DNA of 64,000 nt. Origin: Owenia fusiformis. Lineage: Eukaryota; Annelida; Polychaeta; Sabellida; Oweniidae. The stretch spans positions 36,203,759 through 36,267,758 of the forward strand of contig CAIIXF020000009.1 of assembly GCA_903813345.2 (NCBI GenBank). The letters run 5' to 3'. This document shows positions 1-11,231 of the stretch, one piece after another; position 1 is the first letter of the stretch, and each line of letters begins with the position of its first letter. The notes beneath the pieces were generated by a model that saw only the letters and a list, made by a program, of their open reading frames with translations, made no database searches and was not told the origin of the DNA. The translations under genes were made by a program, and so were the position numbers.

Positions 1-305
1 GAAGATAGGGAATGGTTGAAAAAAGTAAAAAACAAATTACTATAATAAAAGCAGGAACAAATGAGTTTATATATTTTTTATGCCTAGGGGTTGTGTATTA
101 AAGAATAAAAGAGTAACTGAATCCAAACTGTATTGGAATAACAAAGCGTGCAAATTTGAAATGTGTAACACAACATAACACAATAAGAAATCATCTGGGA
201 TAGTATAACTCGAATATCCAAAAACATTTCAAGTTTCATCCCCAAATAAAGATTATCCATCAGTACACATATTATATCATTATTTGAAGTTATCATAATT
301 CTTAC

Positions 306-568
306 CTTTCGACATGAGGTCTACCATTTGTCGTGTGGTTTGATTGGTCTTAATAATCACCTCAAATCCAAGATCATTCAATCTTTGAAATATATTAGAG
401 GCATCAACGTCTGTGCCATTGCGTTCATTCATCCCAGTGCTAGACTGGAAGGATCTGTTGTTTATAATAACTGCCATACCACGTCGTGGGTGTTTCATAT
501 TATACCTATCTTCATTGTTTACATCTTCATTATTTGAGACACGAAGACCTGCCATCATCTGTGTCGTG
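306..568 (-). CDS. Caspase p20 exon, version B
   Basis: 263-nt exon. The acceptor is TTATAG before base 568 and the donor is AAAG|GTAAGA at 306/305. It encodes a 20-residue Asn/Asp-rich lead and then the start of the caspase p20 fold (RYNMKHPRRGMAVIINN, later GMNERNGTDVDA and LGFEV), ending at SKG. It starts with one base of a split codon and ends with one base, exactly like the exon at 3531-3748, so both accept the prodomain exon in frame. About half of the residues match the other version. Confidence 0.85.
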
Positions 569-3500
569 CTATAATTCAAAAATGTGATTGGCTAGTGATT
601 GTGAAGGGACGACTCACCTAGCATAAAGTTGCCATTATGTTCCAACCAGCGAGGGGTGATGAGATTATGCAGAAACCAAACATCTATTCAAACTGTACAA
701 ACCATACTATGGGCCACAATCCTTGAAACTCAGCTAGTATCCCATAATAATATTACAACTTTGAAAGGGACTTCAATTTCACAAATTATGATCTACAATA
801 AATGTCATAAACTGGGGCCTACTGCTGATGGTTTCGTTATACTGAAGTTAAGCAAATAGCTCACATGGAAATAGCTCACTCATGTGAGGTAACAATATAC
901 CAGAATAGCTTTTCTCATTGATGCAATGATGTGTTCAAATATCACTAAATATCATCATCATGCAGGGAATAGCATTGTAGTAAATGGCTTTGAATGTCAG
1001 TGTACATATATTTATTATACAGGCATGTCGGCTTGTCTTAGACAGGCATGCCAAGTGGCTGAATTTGTCAAAGTTGTCACCTTCTGAAAGGTGTCGTTTA
1101 ATGTTCAGATATCTTGAAAATCAAAAATTTTAATGAAAACAGTTTCATATTTTAAGGTATTTATTTTAGAGAACTGTTCTTATTCTGATTTACCAGACTT
1201 ATGTACTGCTTACACAGGACCTTTAAGGCCATTTATCTCAATGAGCTGTTCTCACAAACAGGTCTTACAACATTCTAATATGCCACTGTTTGAGTACATT
1301 TCTTCTCAATTAAACTTTGAGATAACTTATGTGAGGTAACCTCAAATTTTGAAAAACATAGTGTACATATCTAAACACATCAAAAATGCAAAGGGAAAGA
1401 CATTCTATGTATAGTTAGGACATATTAGCAAACATCTAGATTATGGTGATTGGGGAATTGTGAGAAGGATGAAAACTAAAACTAAACTTCAAAACTAAAG
1501 GAAATCGCTAAATACAACATCAATGAAGGCATTCAAATCTCAGCAGTAAAACCAATCTACTGGAATTAACATGGGTCACAGTATATACACCTTTTTATGG
1601 TGTCCACTGTAAATTTGTATTCTGATTTATTGATTGTTTATGAAGGAAATAAGAAATAAATAAAAAACAAAACAAAAAAGTCTACTCTTTACACTTAATC
1701 AATCGTTCGCTTCACCGAAAATATGTTCATAATTCACATTATATCTAAAATACTCAAACATGTAATACTAATGGAAAACAATTTAAACAACTATTTAACA
1801 TTGTTTTCTCATCTGGTGGTTGGATGTCATCCAATGTCATATAGAATAAACTTAGTCGTGGTAAAACAATGTTAATTTTGTAATGGTTTGACCAACTCCC
1901 ATCATGTAACAAAACCTTGAAATGTTGATCTGTCTTCCCCCCTCACAAAACTAACATCGTTATTCCACACTGTTGTGTCACTAATAGAACACCATACCAT
2001 CCTTAACTGGCAATTGGTCAGAAGACCCCCACAGTGATTTAACTTTAACTTAGTTTATAAAAATAAAACCTACTTGAAGAAAAGTAAATCCCACTTGAGA
2101 TAAAGATATTCTTTATTGTATTGGAACAATTCCAGTAAGGAGATCAACTAAAACAAAATGGCTCAAAATCCCTTCAAAAAATGTTTTCTCCAATCATTCC
2201 TCATTTTGAACATTCCATACTATCTTAACCTTTACCATGCTGCCTTATTTCAGCAAATATATCCCACGCAACTGGCTTATTTTTCAAAGAGTGCAAAAAA
2301 TGATATACCTGGACTAAATAATTAATATCTCAATAACTACTGAATGAATCTGGATAAAATTTTCACAAAGGGAAGATACAGTGGCCTGGCTCATGAAAAA
2401 AATGTTCTCATGAATTTTTTCATACATTAACACGACTGGGCATAAATATACCATGAATACTCCTCCGGAATCCGCCGCTCCGCCTCTTCGTCTGGTCAGA
2501 ATCCAAATCTGAATTTGCAGCGATCGAATGTTCAATTTTTCAATTCAGAAAATATTCTAGTTTCTATTTTCGATGACCGTTATCGGCTTCCAAGAGCCTA
2601 AAGAGCTCGAAATCGTAATCTATTTCCTCCACATTTTCGTTGTGATCGTATTTGTCCACCATTTTGTACGATCCGTTCACTAAAAACGACTAAAACACTG
2701 TTTAAATTGATGAATTGAGAATTATTTTTCGAAATATCGTCATTTCTAGGTCAACAGGAAGTCATATTAGGCACTGAATAAATCGGGCAATCTAATTGGA
2801 CAATACGAATGGCGCGAAAAAGTAAAGTTTTTAAAAGTTTGAAATCGGGCGTACGGGTCCGCCGGCAGTTGTGAGAGACATTTTAGTCTCGGCGGACGAG
2901 TCCGCCGGCAGCACGCTAAAGGTTAAAATGTAATATAAACATATGCCATTTTGAAAAAAATGATTGAGGATGCAGAGAACACACTCATTTTTGTTGTTTT
3001 CAAAAAATATGAGTACAAATTACAACACTTAACACCTTCACTAAATAACATTTACTGATCCCGGGTCACTGATCTACCAAGCTAAGTACATGTAGTAAGA
3101 TATTAACTTATACTGAATGAAAGAAGACTAGTCTATTGGTCATGCTTGGAGAAAGTTGAAACCTTCACAGATGGATGTATATAAAGCAAGATGAGTCATA
3201 ACTACAAGCAAACAGTGAAACCAAAAACACAAGAACTCAAGAAAAGTTGGAACACTCTAACAACGCATGCTTTGACCAGGGAGGTTTATACTAAAGCAAT
3301 AGCTGGTATTACTCTGAATAGAAACAAAAATACAATGCTTGACATACACACACATACAGAATGTATGTCCCACTGAAATTTTGATAAATTATCCAAGTAA
3401 ATAAAATACAAGACTGCAAAAGTGCTTTCTTCTTGTTGCCAGGTTTAAAATCTCGAAGACTATTCAGGCAATGCAACACCAGCTATTGATACAAGGGGCA

Positions 3501-6500
3501 CCATTCTAACTCTAAACCCAATTGAACTACCTTTGTTCAACACTGACACCATGAGAGTAGCAGTAATACTGTTATATCTCACAACTTCAAAGCCAAGGGC
3601 ATAAAACCGAACTTCTAACGCATCTGCGTCACGATCAGTGCCCATCCTCGCCCCCATTCCTGTATCAGGGTCAAAATCTCGCTGGTTGATTATAATGGCA
3701 ACTCCACGTCTTGGATGAGACGTGTTATACCTTTCATCTGACCCACCACTGAAATGGGGAACATATATACACAAATGAACTTCATAGTTGAGCAAACAAG
3801 GATCAAGAGAATGATGCTGTATTTTCAGGAGCAGACAGTCTCGTTTGCTCAGGTTTTATTGTAAAACAAAAATAAATGCAGAAATTCATTGCATGGCATT
3901 TGGGTGAAATAAATGATCTTGGAAATTCAGGTAAATACACAGACAGCGTAACTATAATATATTCCTGACTATCGAAACAATGCAATGTATCTATTCATTT
4001 TTTACGATTAACACTTATATTAAGATTTTTCATATCTGTTCAGTTTACATGTAGTTTGCACCAAATACTTTCTACAAAAACACACAATTTATTTTCCGTG
4101 TATATTAAATTGGCATTTGAAGCATTTGGTCCAAGGGTTGTAAAATAGCTTACTTTCTTCCATCTATTGTGTCTCCCATATTGACTTGTCCCACTTGTTG
4201 AGTTAATGCGTCTGTGTTGTTCTGGTCCTGACTGTTGGGCTTTGAATCTGAAACACAACAACAGATAAACATCAATTATGTGGTGCTAATATAATATGAT
4301 ACATGTAATATCAAATGTAATGACAGATCTTGCTATTTTGATTGCCTTAAGCATTTCTTTAGTCTGACTATGTAAATGATAATTTTGCTCCCAGTTGTCA
4401 GACAAACTCTCCGAAGACTGTAATAGAATATGATGCTTTAAATACTATAAATTTCACGACTTTGCTGCATTCATTTAGCGATTTGCTTATTCTGTACTAG
4501 ATGGCCAATTTTAATCTTCATCAATAACTGCTTTATCATGTTATCCTTTGGTAATTTGGGAGAATTTTACAAATATCTGCCAAATTAAATAATTTCTAAT
4601 CCTTTTAACATGGCAGATTTGCCATATCAAAACTAGCTAAAAATGTTATCCTTAATCTCAAATGTAGTACTTCATATATGGTAAATCAGATTCCTCATTG
4701 CTTTAAAATATATACTGTAGTAACTTAACTATACTATACTCTACTGTACTGTACTGTAGTTTTCTGTGCTGTATTATATATTGTATTGTACTATACTGTA
4801 CTTTATTGTATTATGTCATATTTTTTTCTATAGTATATATTCTGTGCCATATACAAAATAAATTCATACATCAAGCAGTCGCAATATTCAGCCAAACTAA
4901 CTGCACTATTCCATGAACTTAAACAACTAAAAATATATTCGAGTCCAGTAATTCACATAAATATTTCTGTCTTGATTTATGTAAAATGTGTAATTAGTGC
5001 TAATTACCAAATTCTATAATTAATGAGAACTCCAGGTCAATCCATGTATCTGTTGTTATTCAAGTTACCAGTTATAATCTTCAACAACTTATATGCCTGA
5101 TATATTTCCCTTCACTTATATAGCATGGCTGTTCCAGGTTACTTGTATTGTTATGCATTATTTTATTTATGTTTATTTTTATATTTATAAAAACAAAAAA
5201 ACAATCAAATGTCATAAAATCAATAGTCCTTTAGCAGTCAAGTGTTTTCAATGCAGTCAAATGCCAATTCTTAATTTGAAACTGCACTATATAGCTGTAT
5301 GAAGGTAATGGCCATAGGAGTTGCATAACAGCAATCCAATTTGTCAGAGACCTTAAGTGAACCTTGTATAACATTGTTTGACTATGCTGACCTGATGTGG
5401 TCTCTGGCAAGACACCAGAAGATACAGTCAGTGGGAACAATCATTATATTTCAACAAATATACAGATATTGACATTTCTGCAGACAAGGACGTTTCAAGA
5501 AACCTATTTTTTGATTTAAATATCATGACATACAGTTTTTTATGTCAGAAATTTCACTTTCCTTTTCATTCATTGGATATTTCAACATACATATTTCTGA
5601 GCTAATTAAAGGAACATCAACATTCTAAAATCAATTGATTGACCCCTTTAACCTCCAGCAACGATTACAAAGAAATGTCAACCTTGGTGTAATATTTTTA
5701 CAGAAATGCAAATCCCTTTGAAAAGGTGTGAACATCCCTATAAGCTGAACACATTTTGAAGATCAAGTTAATACCTTTTAATAAAGAAAAATATAAATTA
5801 AAATATATGGTTTCTAAGTTTGTCTTTAAAGTGAGAACAAATGAGCAAATACAATGCTGTAACCAAATATTGAATCTAGACACTTAATGTCCTAATGTTT
5901 GACCTTAGAATCACTATTTCTAAATGAAGAGTTTTCAACTTGAATATTTGGAGGATTTAGCATGCTCAGAAAAACAGTATCTAAAATGAACAAATGACAA
6001 TTCATACTTTTAGTTTGTTTTACTGGTTGGTTTGCCAATATAAATGTGATAAAAGTCAGATGCAAGCAACTAAGATCAAAATCCTATTCTCTGATTTTAT
6101 ATCAGCAAATCTCATCGAACATTTAAGAGATTGCCTAATATTGTGGCCATTTTGAGGCAAGCAGCCATGTAATTTTATGGAAAATTACATCCATTTTGAA
6201 CTGAATTTTGAATGTCAAATTCTTAAAAAATCAGCCAGATAAATGTTTCTTACATGTTTAAACAATAATATTTTAAACATATATAACACAAACATCATTT
6301 TTTACAAATAATTGCAGCAATCTTGAATTGGGAGACTTTTGGAAATTCCCTCTTGAATGGAGATTGTAAACCTAATAATTCAAGATTACATAAAATATGA
6401 CCTAAGTTGGTGAAGAAAAATCCTGGCCATTAAAATTTCCTTCTTTTGAAGAGACCCTGTCCCTATGCCCAAAAGGCATCATACTACAAAAATTTGAACT

Positions 6501-9500
6501 AAATCTAAAACAACCAGTATTGGAGTTATCAATTAATATGGTACATTTTTATAAAAAATAGGGAGGCAACTCTTATATCCTTCAGGGTGGCTTATGGCCT
6601 AGTCACATAGCCCGGCCGATGAGGTTACGATGAGCCAGCGATGCAATTTTCACCTAACTCGGCCGAACACCGGCCGGACATCCGTGGCGTTTGTTGCTTA
6701 AAACCGCATCGGTGGTAGCTCTGTGAAATTTTAACTTCGGAGTTAAATTTCACCGGGCTCTCACCGAGCTCCCTCATCATGTCATCGCAGCCCCATCGTA
6801 ACCACATCGGAAAACACGTCGGCCGGTGCACGACCGAGTATCGGCCGGTGTCCCGTGCATCTGAGACAACCAGAGGACGAGGTTTTTTAACGGACAGCGG
6901 CTGAGCTCCGACCGAGCTCCGGCCGATGTGGGACAGAGCATCGGCCGGTCACTGTTCAAAGCCCGTTAACAACCCGGCCGGCAATCGCACGGTGTCCTGT
7001 TACCTGCTCGGGTACCGGCTGTATTCCTTCCGATGTCCGGCCGACCTCCGGCCGGTAGTTGCTGCCACATCGGCAGAAAAAAACTACCATTTTGAGACAG
7101 ACTCCGTACGGTCACCGGCCGTTGTTCGGTCGGTCGCCTGAAGATGTCCGGACGGAGTCCGTTCACGTCACCGAGCTCTGCTTCCGATAAGGAGAGCACG
7201 GTGGCACCAAAAAAAATCCACCGAGCTCTACCGATGCCGGACATCGGCCGGGCTATGTGACTAGGCCATTATCTATATCCTTCTCTACGAAATTCTGGAA
7301 TGTGACTTTTATTTTCTTAATTATTTTTATGTCGCAAAAATACTGAAGTATCAATAATTACTGCTTTACTTCTATCTATGAAATAATATCATATCGATAG
7401 CCCTGGATATTAAAATGAAAAACACTTTTTGTTATCATTTTACCACTTGATAACATTTCAAAGTATGACATCATTGTTATCAATTTTCAAGTGGGCTTTT
7501 ATAAGACAGAATGTAGTACTTAAATGGCTTAAAACACATCTAGTCAGTGTGAAACAAATACATGTACACTGTACATAAAAATTATTGTATGGGGTATGAA
7601 CTATATAAACATACATAGGCATACCCAGGAGGTATGATGGATGTGAACCAATAAAATTAAAACCATTAAATAGAAAAGAGCTTTAAAATGCTTTTTCTTT
7701 GAAGTTTCTAGCTCAGTTTTGAAGGAAGTTGCATCAATTTTTGTAGAATTCAAAACAAACCGAGCTTATATGTATATGAATGTTAGGATATATTCAATAT
7801 ACAAGATCATTAAGAGAAAAACTATTTAAGAAATATTTAAACTATTGAAAAAATATTTAAACTTATGATTTCCTTCAGCGAATATTACCTGATTATAGCT
7901 TGAGTAAAACTTCAGTCACCAATTTGAAAAGAAATTTGAACTTACAAACTCACTTATTTCAAAACAATAAATCAGTCACAAGACACGCTGTCATAAGCAA
8001 GTAAATAACATATCTACCTTTTATAAAACAAGGTCAACATAACCAAATACTTATCAAATATTCAAAATACACAGACTTACCAATCAATATTGCCTTTGTG
8101 AACATGCAAACATGCAAGCTTTCTTGATTTTTTAAGATATAACTAACTTCAGCTGATAACTCTTTTCCAATATCCTAAATCAATAGCTTAATATTACTTC
8201 CTTGTTTTAGCTTTAAGTTTCCTGTTTTGAATGATTTCATGCTATTATACCTGCTTTTATATATATACTGGCCAGGCACTTCCACCCACATACTGGTAGT
8301 GCAACACAACAGCTGTAAAATTACCAGCTGATTCATTACAAAATGACTTACCTCAGTACTTTTTACTGTTGTAATAAATAGAAAATCTTAATCAGTAATT
8401 CTTGAAAATTTAAAATGAAACTGATGACCACATTAATTTACGAATATATTTACCTGTAAAAGTCACATGAACATTTATTTCTGTGCTTTTATCTGATATG
8501 AAATCTCCTAAAAAGCCATAAAGTACTATTTGAAACTAGTCTGAGATAAGACCTTCTGAGAAGTTATATTTTAAACTAATAACACTATGCATATTCGATA
8601 TGCACATATAGACAAGAATTATGTTGACGTTGACAATCAGCTGTTCATAGTTTGAAGAGGCGCTGACAGTCATGAGTAATCATTAATTCTTTGAAATATT
8701 TCAAGTTCTCCTTAATGGGGAACTTTGCCTAAGTCTGCGTCTTTTTATAATTGTTTCCTTTTACTTCACCACCTTGTACCGATCACAGACATATGCTTTT
8801 CTGACACTATGTTATTGTCGGTCCAGTCTTGACGAATAGCACACAGCTTCGTGATTTGCCAATCACTATGGTGTTATCACAGCATTAGCTCATTATCTTC
8901 TATGCTCAGTTGAGCGACACTTCAAAAACAGAACAAATCTTGGACAATTTATCAAGAAAATGCAAATATTTTACCAAAAGTATAGCAATCAGAGTATAAT
9001 GGATGCAGGAGCATCGATTGGATATATGAAGCTGCTAGTTAAAAGTCACTGAAAATGAATATTTTTTTTTTTACCAGCACCAGGCAAGTCTGTTGTCACG
9101 CAGCCACCAGCCAACAGCATGGATTCGGTTTATGCTGGCACAATTTCTATTCTAACAAATATTATTTGAATTACTGTATTCTTTCTAATAGGCGCACATA
9201 CTCCAATAAATGCACACCAAACTTTTCTATGGAAGATCATAAATTTTACTCACTTCGAGAGCCATGTTAGATTTTGAAACTTATGGCTCTCTAACAGGGA
9301 AATCACACAGCTGAATAATAGTGACCTTTGAAACACGAATTAAGTCGATCCGCGGCTTACTTTTGCTCTCTAACTATGTCATACATCATTATCATCCTTC
9401 CGTGCAAGTATTGGAGCGCTGAAGTACTTCCTTTTCGATCAAGACTTGTAATTGTGAGTCTAGTGAATGTTTTTACTGCCAAATTCCAATATGGCGTTTT

Positions 9501-10783
9501 CTGCACAGACATTTTTCGTAAATCTCCGAAGGTTGTCCGAACCTAACTCATTCTCAAAGTTCATTTCGTTCGTTGCGTATCTGGCTCCAAGCAAACCGCC
9601 ATATTGGAAATGGGTTGATAAAACATTCACTCGATGAACAATTTACAAGTCTTGATCGAAAAAGAAGTATTTCAGCGCTCCAATACTTGCATGGATTGGT
9701 GATACTGTATGACACAGTTAGAGACCAAGTGCGCCGTGGGAAAGCTATTATATCAAAATCCAAATAGCTTTCGCAGGAAGTAACATTAATCCAAAATCCA
9801 CCTTGATTTTACCCAGAATGCCCAAAACCTTATCAGTTCAAGATATGCATACTGAGAATCATTCCTGAAAATGTTTAATTGATCTGTGAAACGATTAGCC
9901 GATTGAGGAATACATCTGTTCTAAGAGTGGGGAAGGGCAAAAAGCTCTGTTAGGTCCAAAAAGGACTTGATACAACTTCCTGTGCACAGACATCTAATAC
10001 GTTCTTCGAACGGGAATGATATCAATAACAGGATTGGCATCCAGATCCAAGTATTTTTCAAGACCGCCGACTCCCGTTGGGCTATTTATCCCTATTGACT
10101 CAGTTGTTCATATAAATTTACGCACCTTAGATGCTTTGTAATCGACGTAGATAGAAAATATTGTTTCCTAAATTGTTCTGAAAAGCGATAATTATTACTA
10201 AATGTACTTTGAACAGGTCGACTGACAAAAAAGTCGGACTTCTGGCACAAGGTCACGTGACCTATTCGGGAGGTCACAGGAGGTTACGAGAACTAAATTC
10301 AAATTTCCCAAACAATCATCATTGAACCAATCAACGTCGAGATAAAATTGATGACGTCACCGCCATCGGTCAAGGTCAGGTCAAAAGTCATCCATCTTGC
10401 CATTAGCCCAGCGGATTCTTACCAGTCGACAAAAAACGATGAAATCACGTTAAAAATAAAATATACACTTTAAAATTGAGGCTGATTGAATATGACAAGA
10501 CTCCATTGAACCATGGGCATTCAACTAGTTGAATGCCCATGATTGAACACAGTCACCAAGATGAGCTAATTTCGGAGAGATTCGGGAATTAAAAAAGGTG
10601 ACTTCATTTTTTCATCCGGGTTTCCCAACTTCAAGAATTTGAAATCCCAGAATCTCATTTCGCCAGAACATTCTCTCTGACTGTGTTCCTGTGAGAAGTT
10701 GAGTGACGACAGTCTGAGACAAATCGAAAAAGTAAAAACAATTAGTCTATCTCAGCACATTAAAACTTACCACGCTCATCCAT
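306..10783 (-). CDS. Executioner-type caspase, 5' half of gene (3' end off window)
   Basis: Cysteine protease of the apoptotic caspase-3/7 type, inferred from the p20 start (RYN..HPRRG, then IIIN/VIINN, TGM, a conserved Arg and GTD.DA). Coding exons in transcript order: 10783-10771, 4247-4154, then 3748-3531 or 568-306. Phases fit: the first exon ends with one base (MDER+G), the second starts with two and ends with two, and both p20 exons start with one base and end with one. The predicted prodomain is about 36-40 residues, hydrophilic and rich in Asn, Gln and Asp, with no CARD or DED, as in executioner caspases. The Arg in GM..R.GTD corresponds to the S1-pocket Arg of this family. The catalytic His and Cys exons would lie left of base 1 and are not seen. 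Alternative reading: two tandem caspase genes. Confidence 0.8.
569..2224. other. Caspase intron, no recognised gene
   Basis: Left part of the interval between the two p20 exons. A good donor sequence (CTAG|GTGAGT on the minus strand at 618/617) occurs here, but the frame it would close does not fit the next exon. I see no other coding or structural signal. Confidence 0.5.
2225..2926. mobile_element. piggyBac-like MITE (TTAA target duplication)
   Basis: Flanked by TTAA at 2225-2228 and 2923-2926. Terminal inverted repeats read CCTTTACCATGCTGCC on the left and, reverse-complemented, CCTTTAGCGTGCTGCC on the right. The right end is GC-rich, with two copies of GTCCGCCGGCAG. There is no transposase frame, so it is non-autonomous. 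TTAA plus a CCY start is the piggyBac signature. It lies in the caspase intron between the two p20 exons. Confidence 0.75.
3531..3748 (-). CDS. Caspase p20 exon, version A
   Basis: 218-nt exon with acceptor CCATTTCAG before 3748 and donor AACAAAG|GTAGTT at 3531/3530. It encodes GGSDERYNTSHPRRGVAIII and continues through GMGARMGTDRDA and LGFEVV to NKG. The frame is open and both splice sites are intact, so it does not look like a decayed relic. No further caspase exon (for example one with the catalytic His region) is visible between it and version B, 2.9 kb downstream. It therefore either joins the same downstream exons off the window or is an orphan duplicate. Confidence 0.82.
4154..4247 (-). 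CDS. Caspase prodomain exon
   Basis: 94-nt exon, acceptor TGTGTTTCAG before 4247 and donor GGAAGAAA|GTAAGC at 4154/4153. In the frame set by the first exon it reads SKPNSQDQNNTDALTQQVGQ and on to DTIDGR, a hydrophilic stretch typical of short caspase prodomains. A longer open frame exists in another register but does not fit either neighbouring exon. It begins with two bases and ends with two, joining MDER upstream and GGSDERYN or TTQMMAG downstream. Confidence 0.7.
4729..4815. repeat. Degenerate TACTG/TATTG short tandem repeat
   Basis: Irregular run of ACTGT, ACTAT and ATTGT pentamers in the first caspase intron. Simple-sequence DNA with no sign of function. Confidence 0.6.
4816..6594. other. 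Caspase intron 1, AT-rich, no recognised gene
   Basis: AT-rich intronic sequence without splice-bounded coding frames or clear repeats. Confidence 0.5.
6595..7268. mobile_element. GC-rich Harbinger-like MITE
   Basis: 674-bp element with near-perfect ~25-bp terminal inverted repeats, TGGCCTAGTCACATAGCCCG at the left and its complement at the right, flanked by TTA at 6592-6594 and 7269-7271. A 3-bp TTA duplication is typical of PIF/Harbinger transposons. The body is far richer in G+C and CpG than its surroundings, with many CGGCCGG and ACCGAGCTC motifs. No transposase is encoded. Open frames across it reflect composition, not genes. Confidence 0.8.
7269..9349. other. Caspase intron 1, no recognised gene
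   Basis: AT-rich intronic sequence. I see no conserved protein frame and no large repeat structure. Confidence 0.5.
9350..9739. repeat. Imperfect foldback (inverted repeat) element
   Basis: Two ~150-bp arms in opposite orientation. The left arm contains GCAAGTATTGGAGCGCTGAA and ends at CCAATATGGCG. The right arm contains the complements of both, in reverse order. The arms differ by scattered substitutions and small indels and are separated by ~85 bp. It is non-coding and resembles a MITE or foldback repeat. Confidence 0.75.
10512..10541. repeat. 30-bp perfect palindrome
   Basis: Reads identically on both strands, CATGGGCATTCAA on one side and TTGAATGCCCATG on the other, joined through CTAG. 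It lies ~230 bp inside the first caspase intron, near the presumed promoter. Confidence 0.9.
10771..10783 (-). CDS. Caspase first coding exon (MDER + 1 nt)
   Basis: ATG GAT GAG CGT G followed by GTAAGT, a strong donor. Only 13 coding nucleotides; the rest of the exon would be 5' UTR extending to higher coordinates. The single trailing base completes a GAT codon with the exon at 4154-4247, giving MDER-DSKP. The intron would be about 6.5 kb. The call rests on phase fit and the acidic start, not on homology, so it needs transcript support. Confidence 0.55.
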
Positions 10784-10904
10784 CTTCACAGAAATAGTCC
10801 ACCTTTTTTATGCTTTGATATCCGGATCTAAATACGTTGTTGGCAGGTGAATGATTCAAAATAAATGGTATGTTTGATGACTCAATTTAAATCTTGTTGA
10901 AAAT

Positions 10905-10921
10905 CCGGAAATGCCGGAAGT
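10905..10921. promoter_or_regulatory. Paired ETS-type sites upstream of caspase start
   Basis: CCGGAA at 10905-10910 and CCGGAAGT at 10914-10921, about 120-140 bp upstream of the caspase ATG (minus strand). CCGGAAGT is the classical ETS-family core, common in TATA-less promoters. The promoter role is inferred from position only. Confidence 0.3.
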
Positions 10922-11231
10922 AAAAAAGGACCTACTTTTGGGCTACTTTTTGAAATTAGTCCGCATCATACTCTTTTTATCTGATTTATTAATTGTAAGT
11001 AAGCTATGTAAAACATTTTTTTTATAGAATTACATTGTCTTATCTTGAGGGATCCATGGCGTTTCTCAGTGAAGTATGTTTTACTGAACTACTTACCACG
11101 TTAATGTGGTGAAAAATAGGGCTCTTCGGTTCAAGGTCACTGAAAAAACTGGAAATGTAAATGTAAATCGGAGTAGAAATTAGGTAGGTATTCTTGTAAC
11201 ACTGTCGCCATATATTCTAAAACTACATCAT

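Noticed and set aside
613-700. Perfect donor (minus strand CTAG|GTGAGT) after an open frame containing WLEHNGNFML
   Set aside because: Its phase does not fit the caspase exon at 306-568, and no acceptor or homology supports it.
6625-7244. Several overlapping frames in GC-rich DNA
   Set aside because: Stops are scarce because of composition; the segment is a Harbinger-like MITE.
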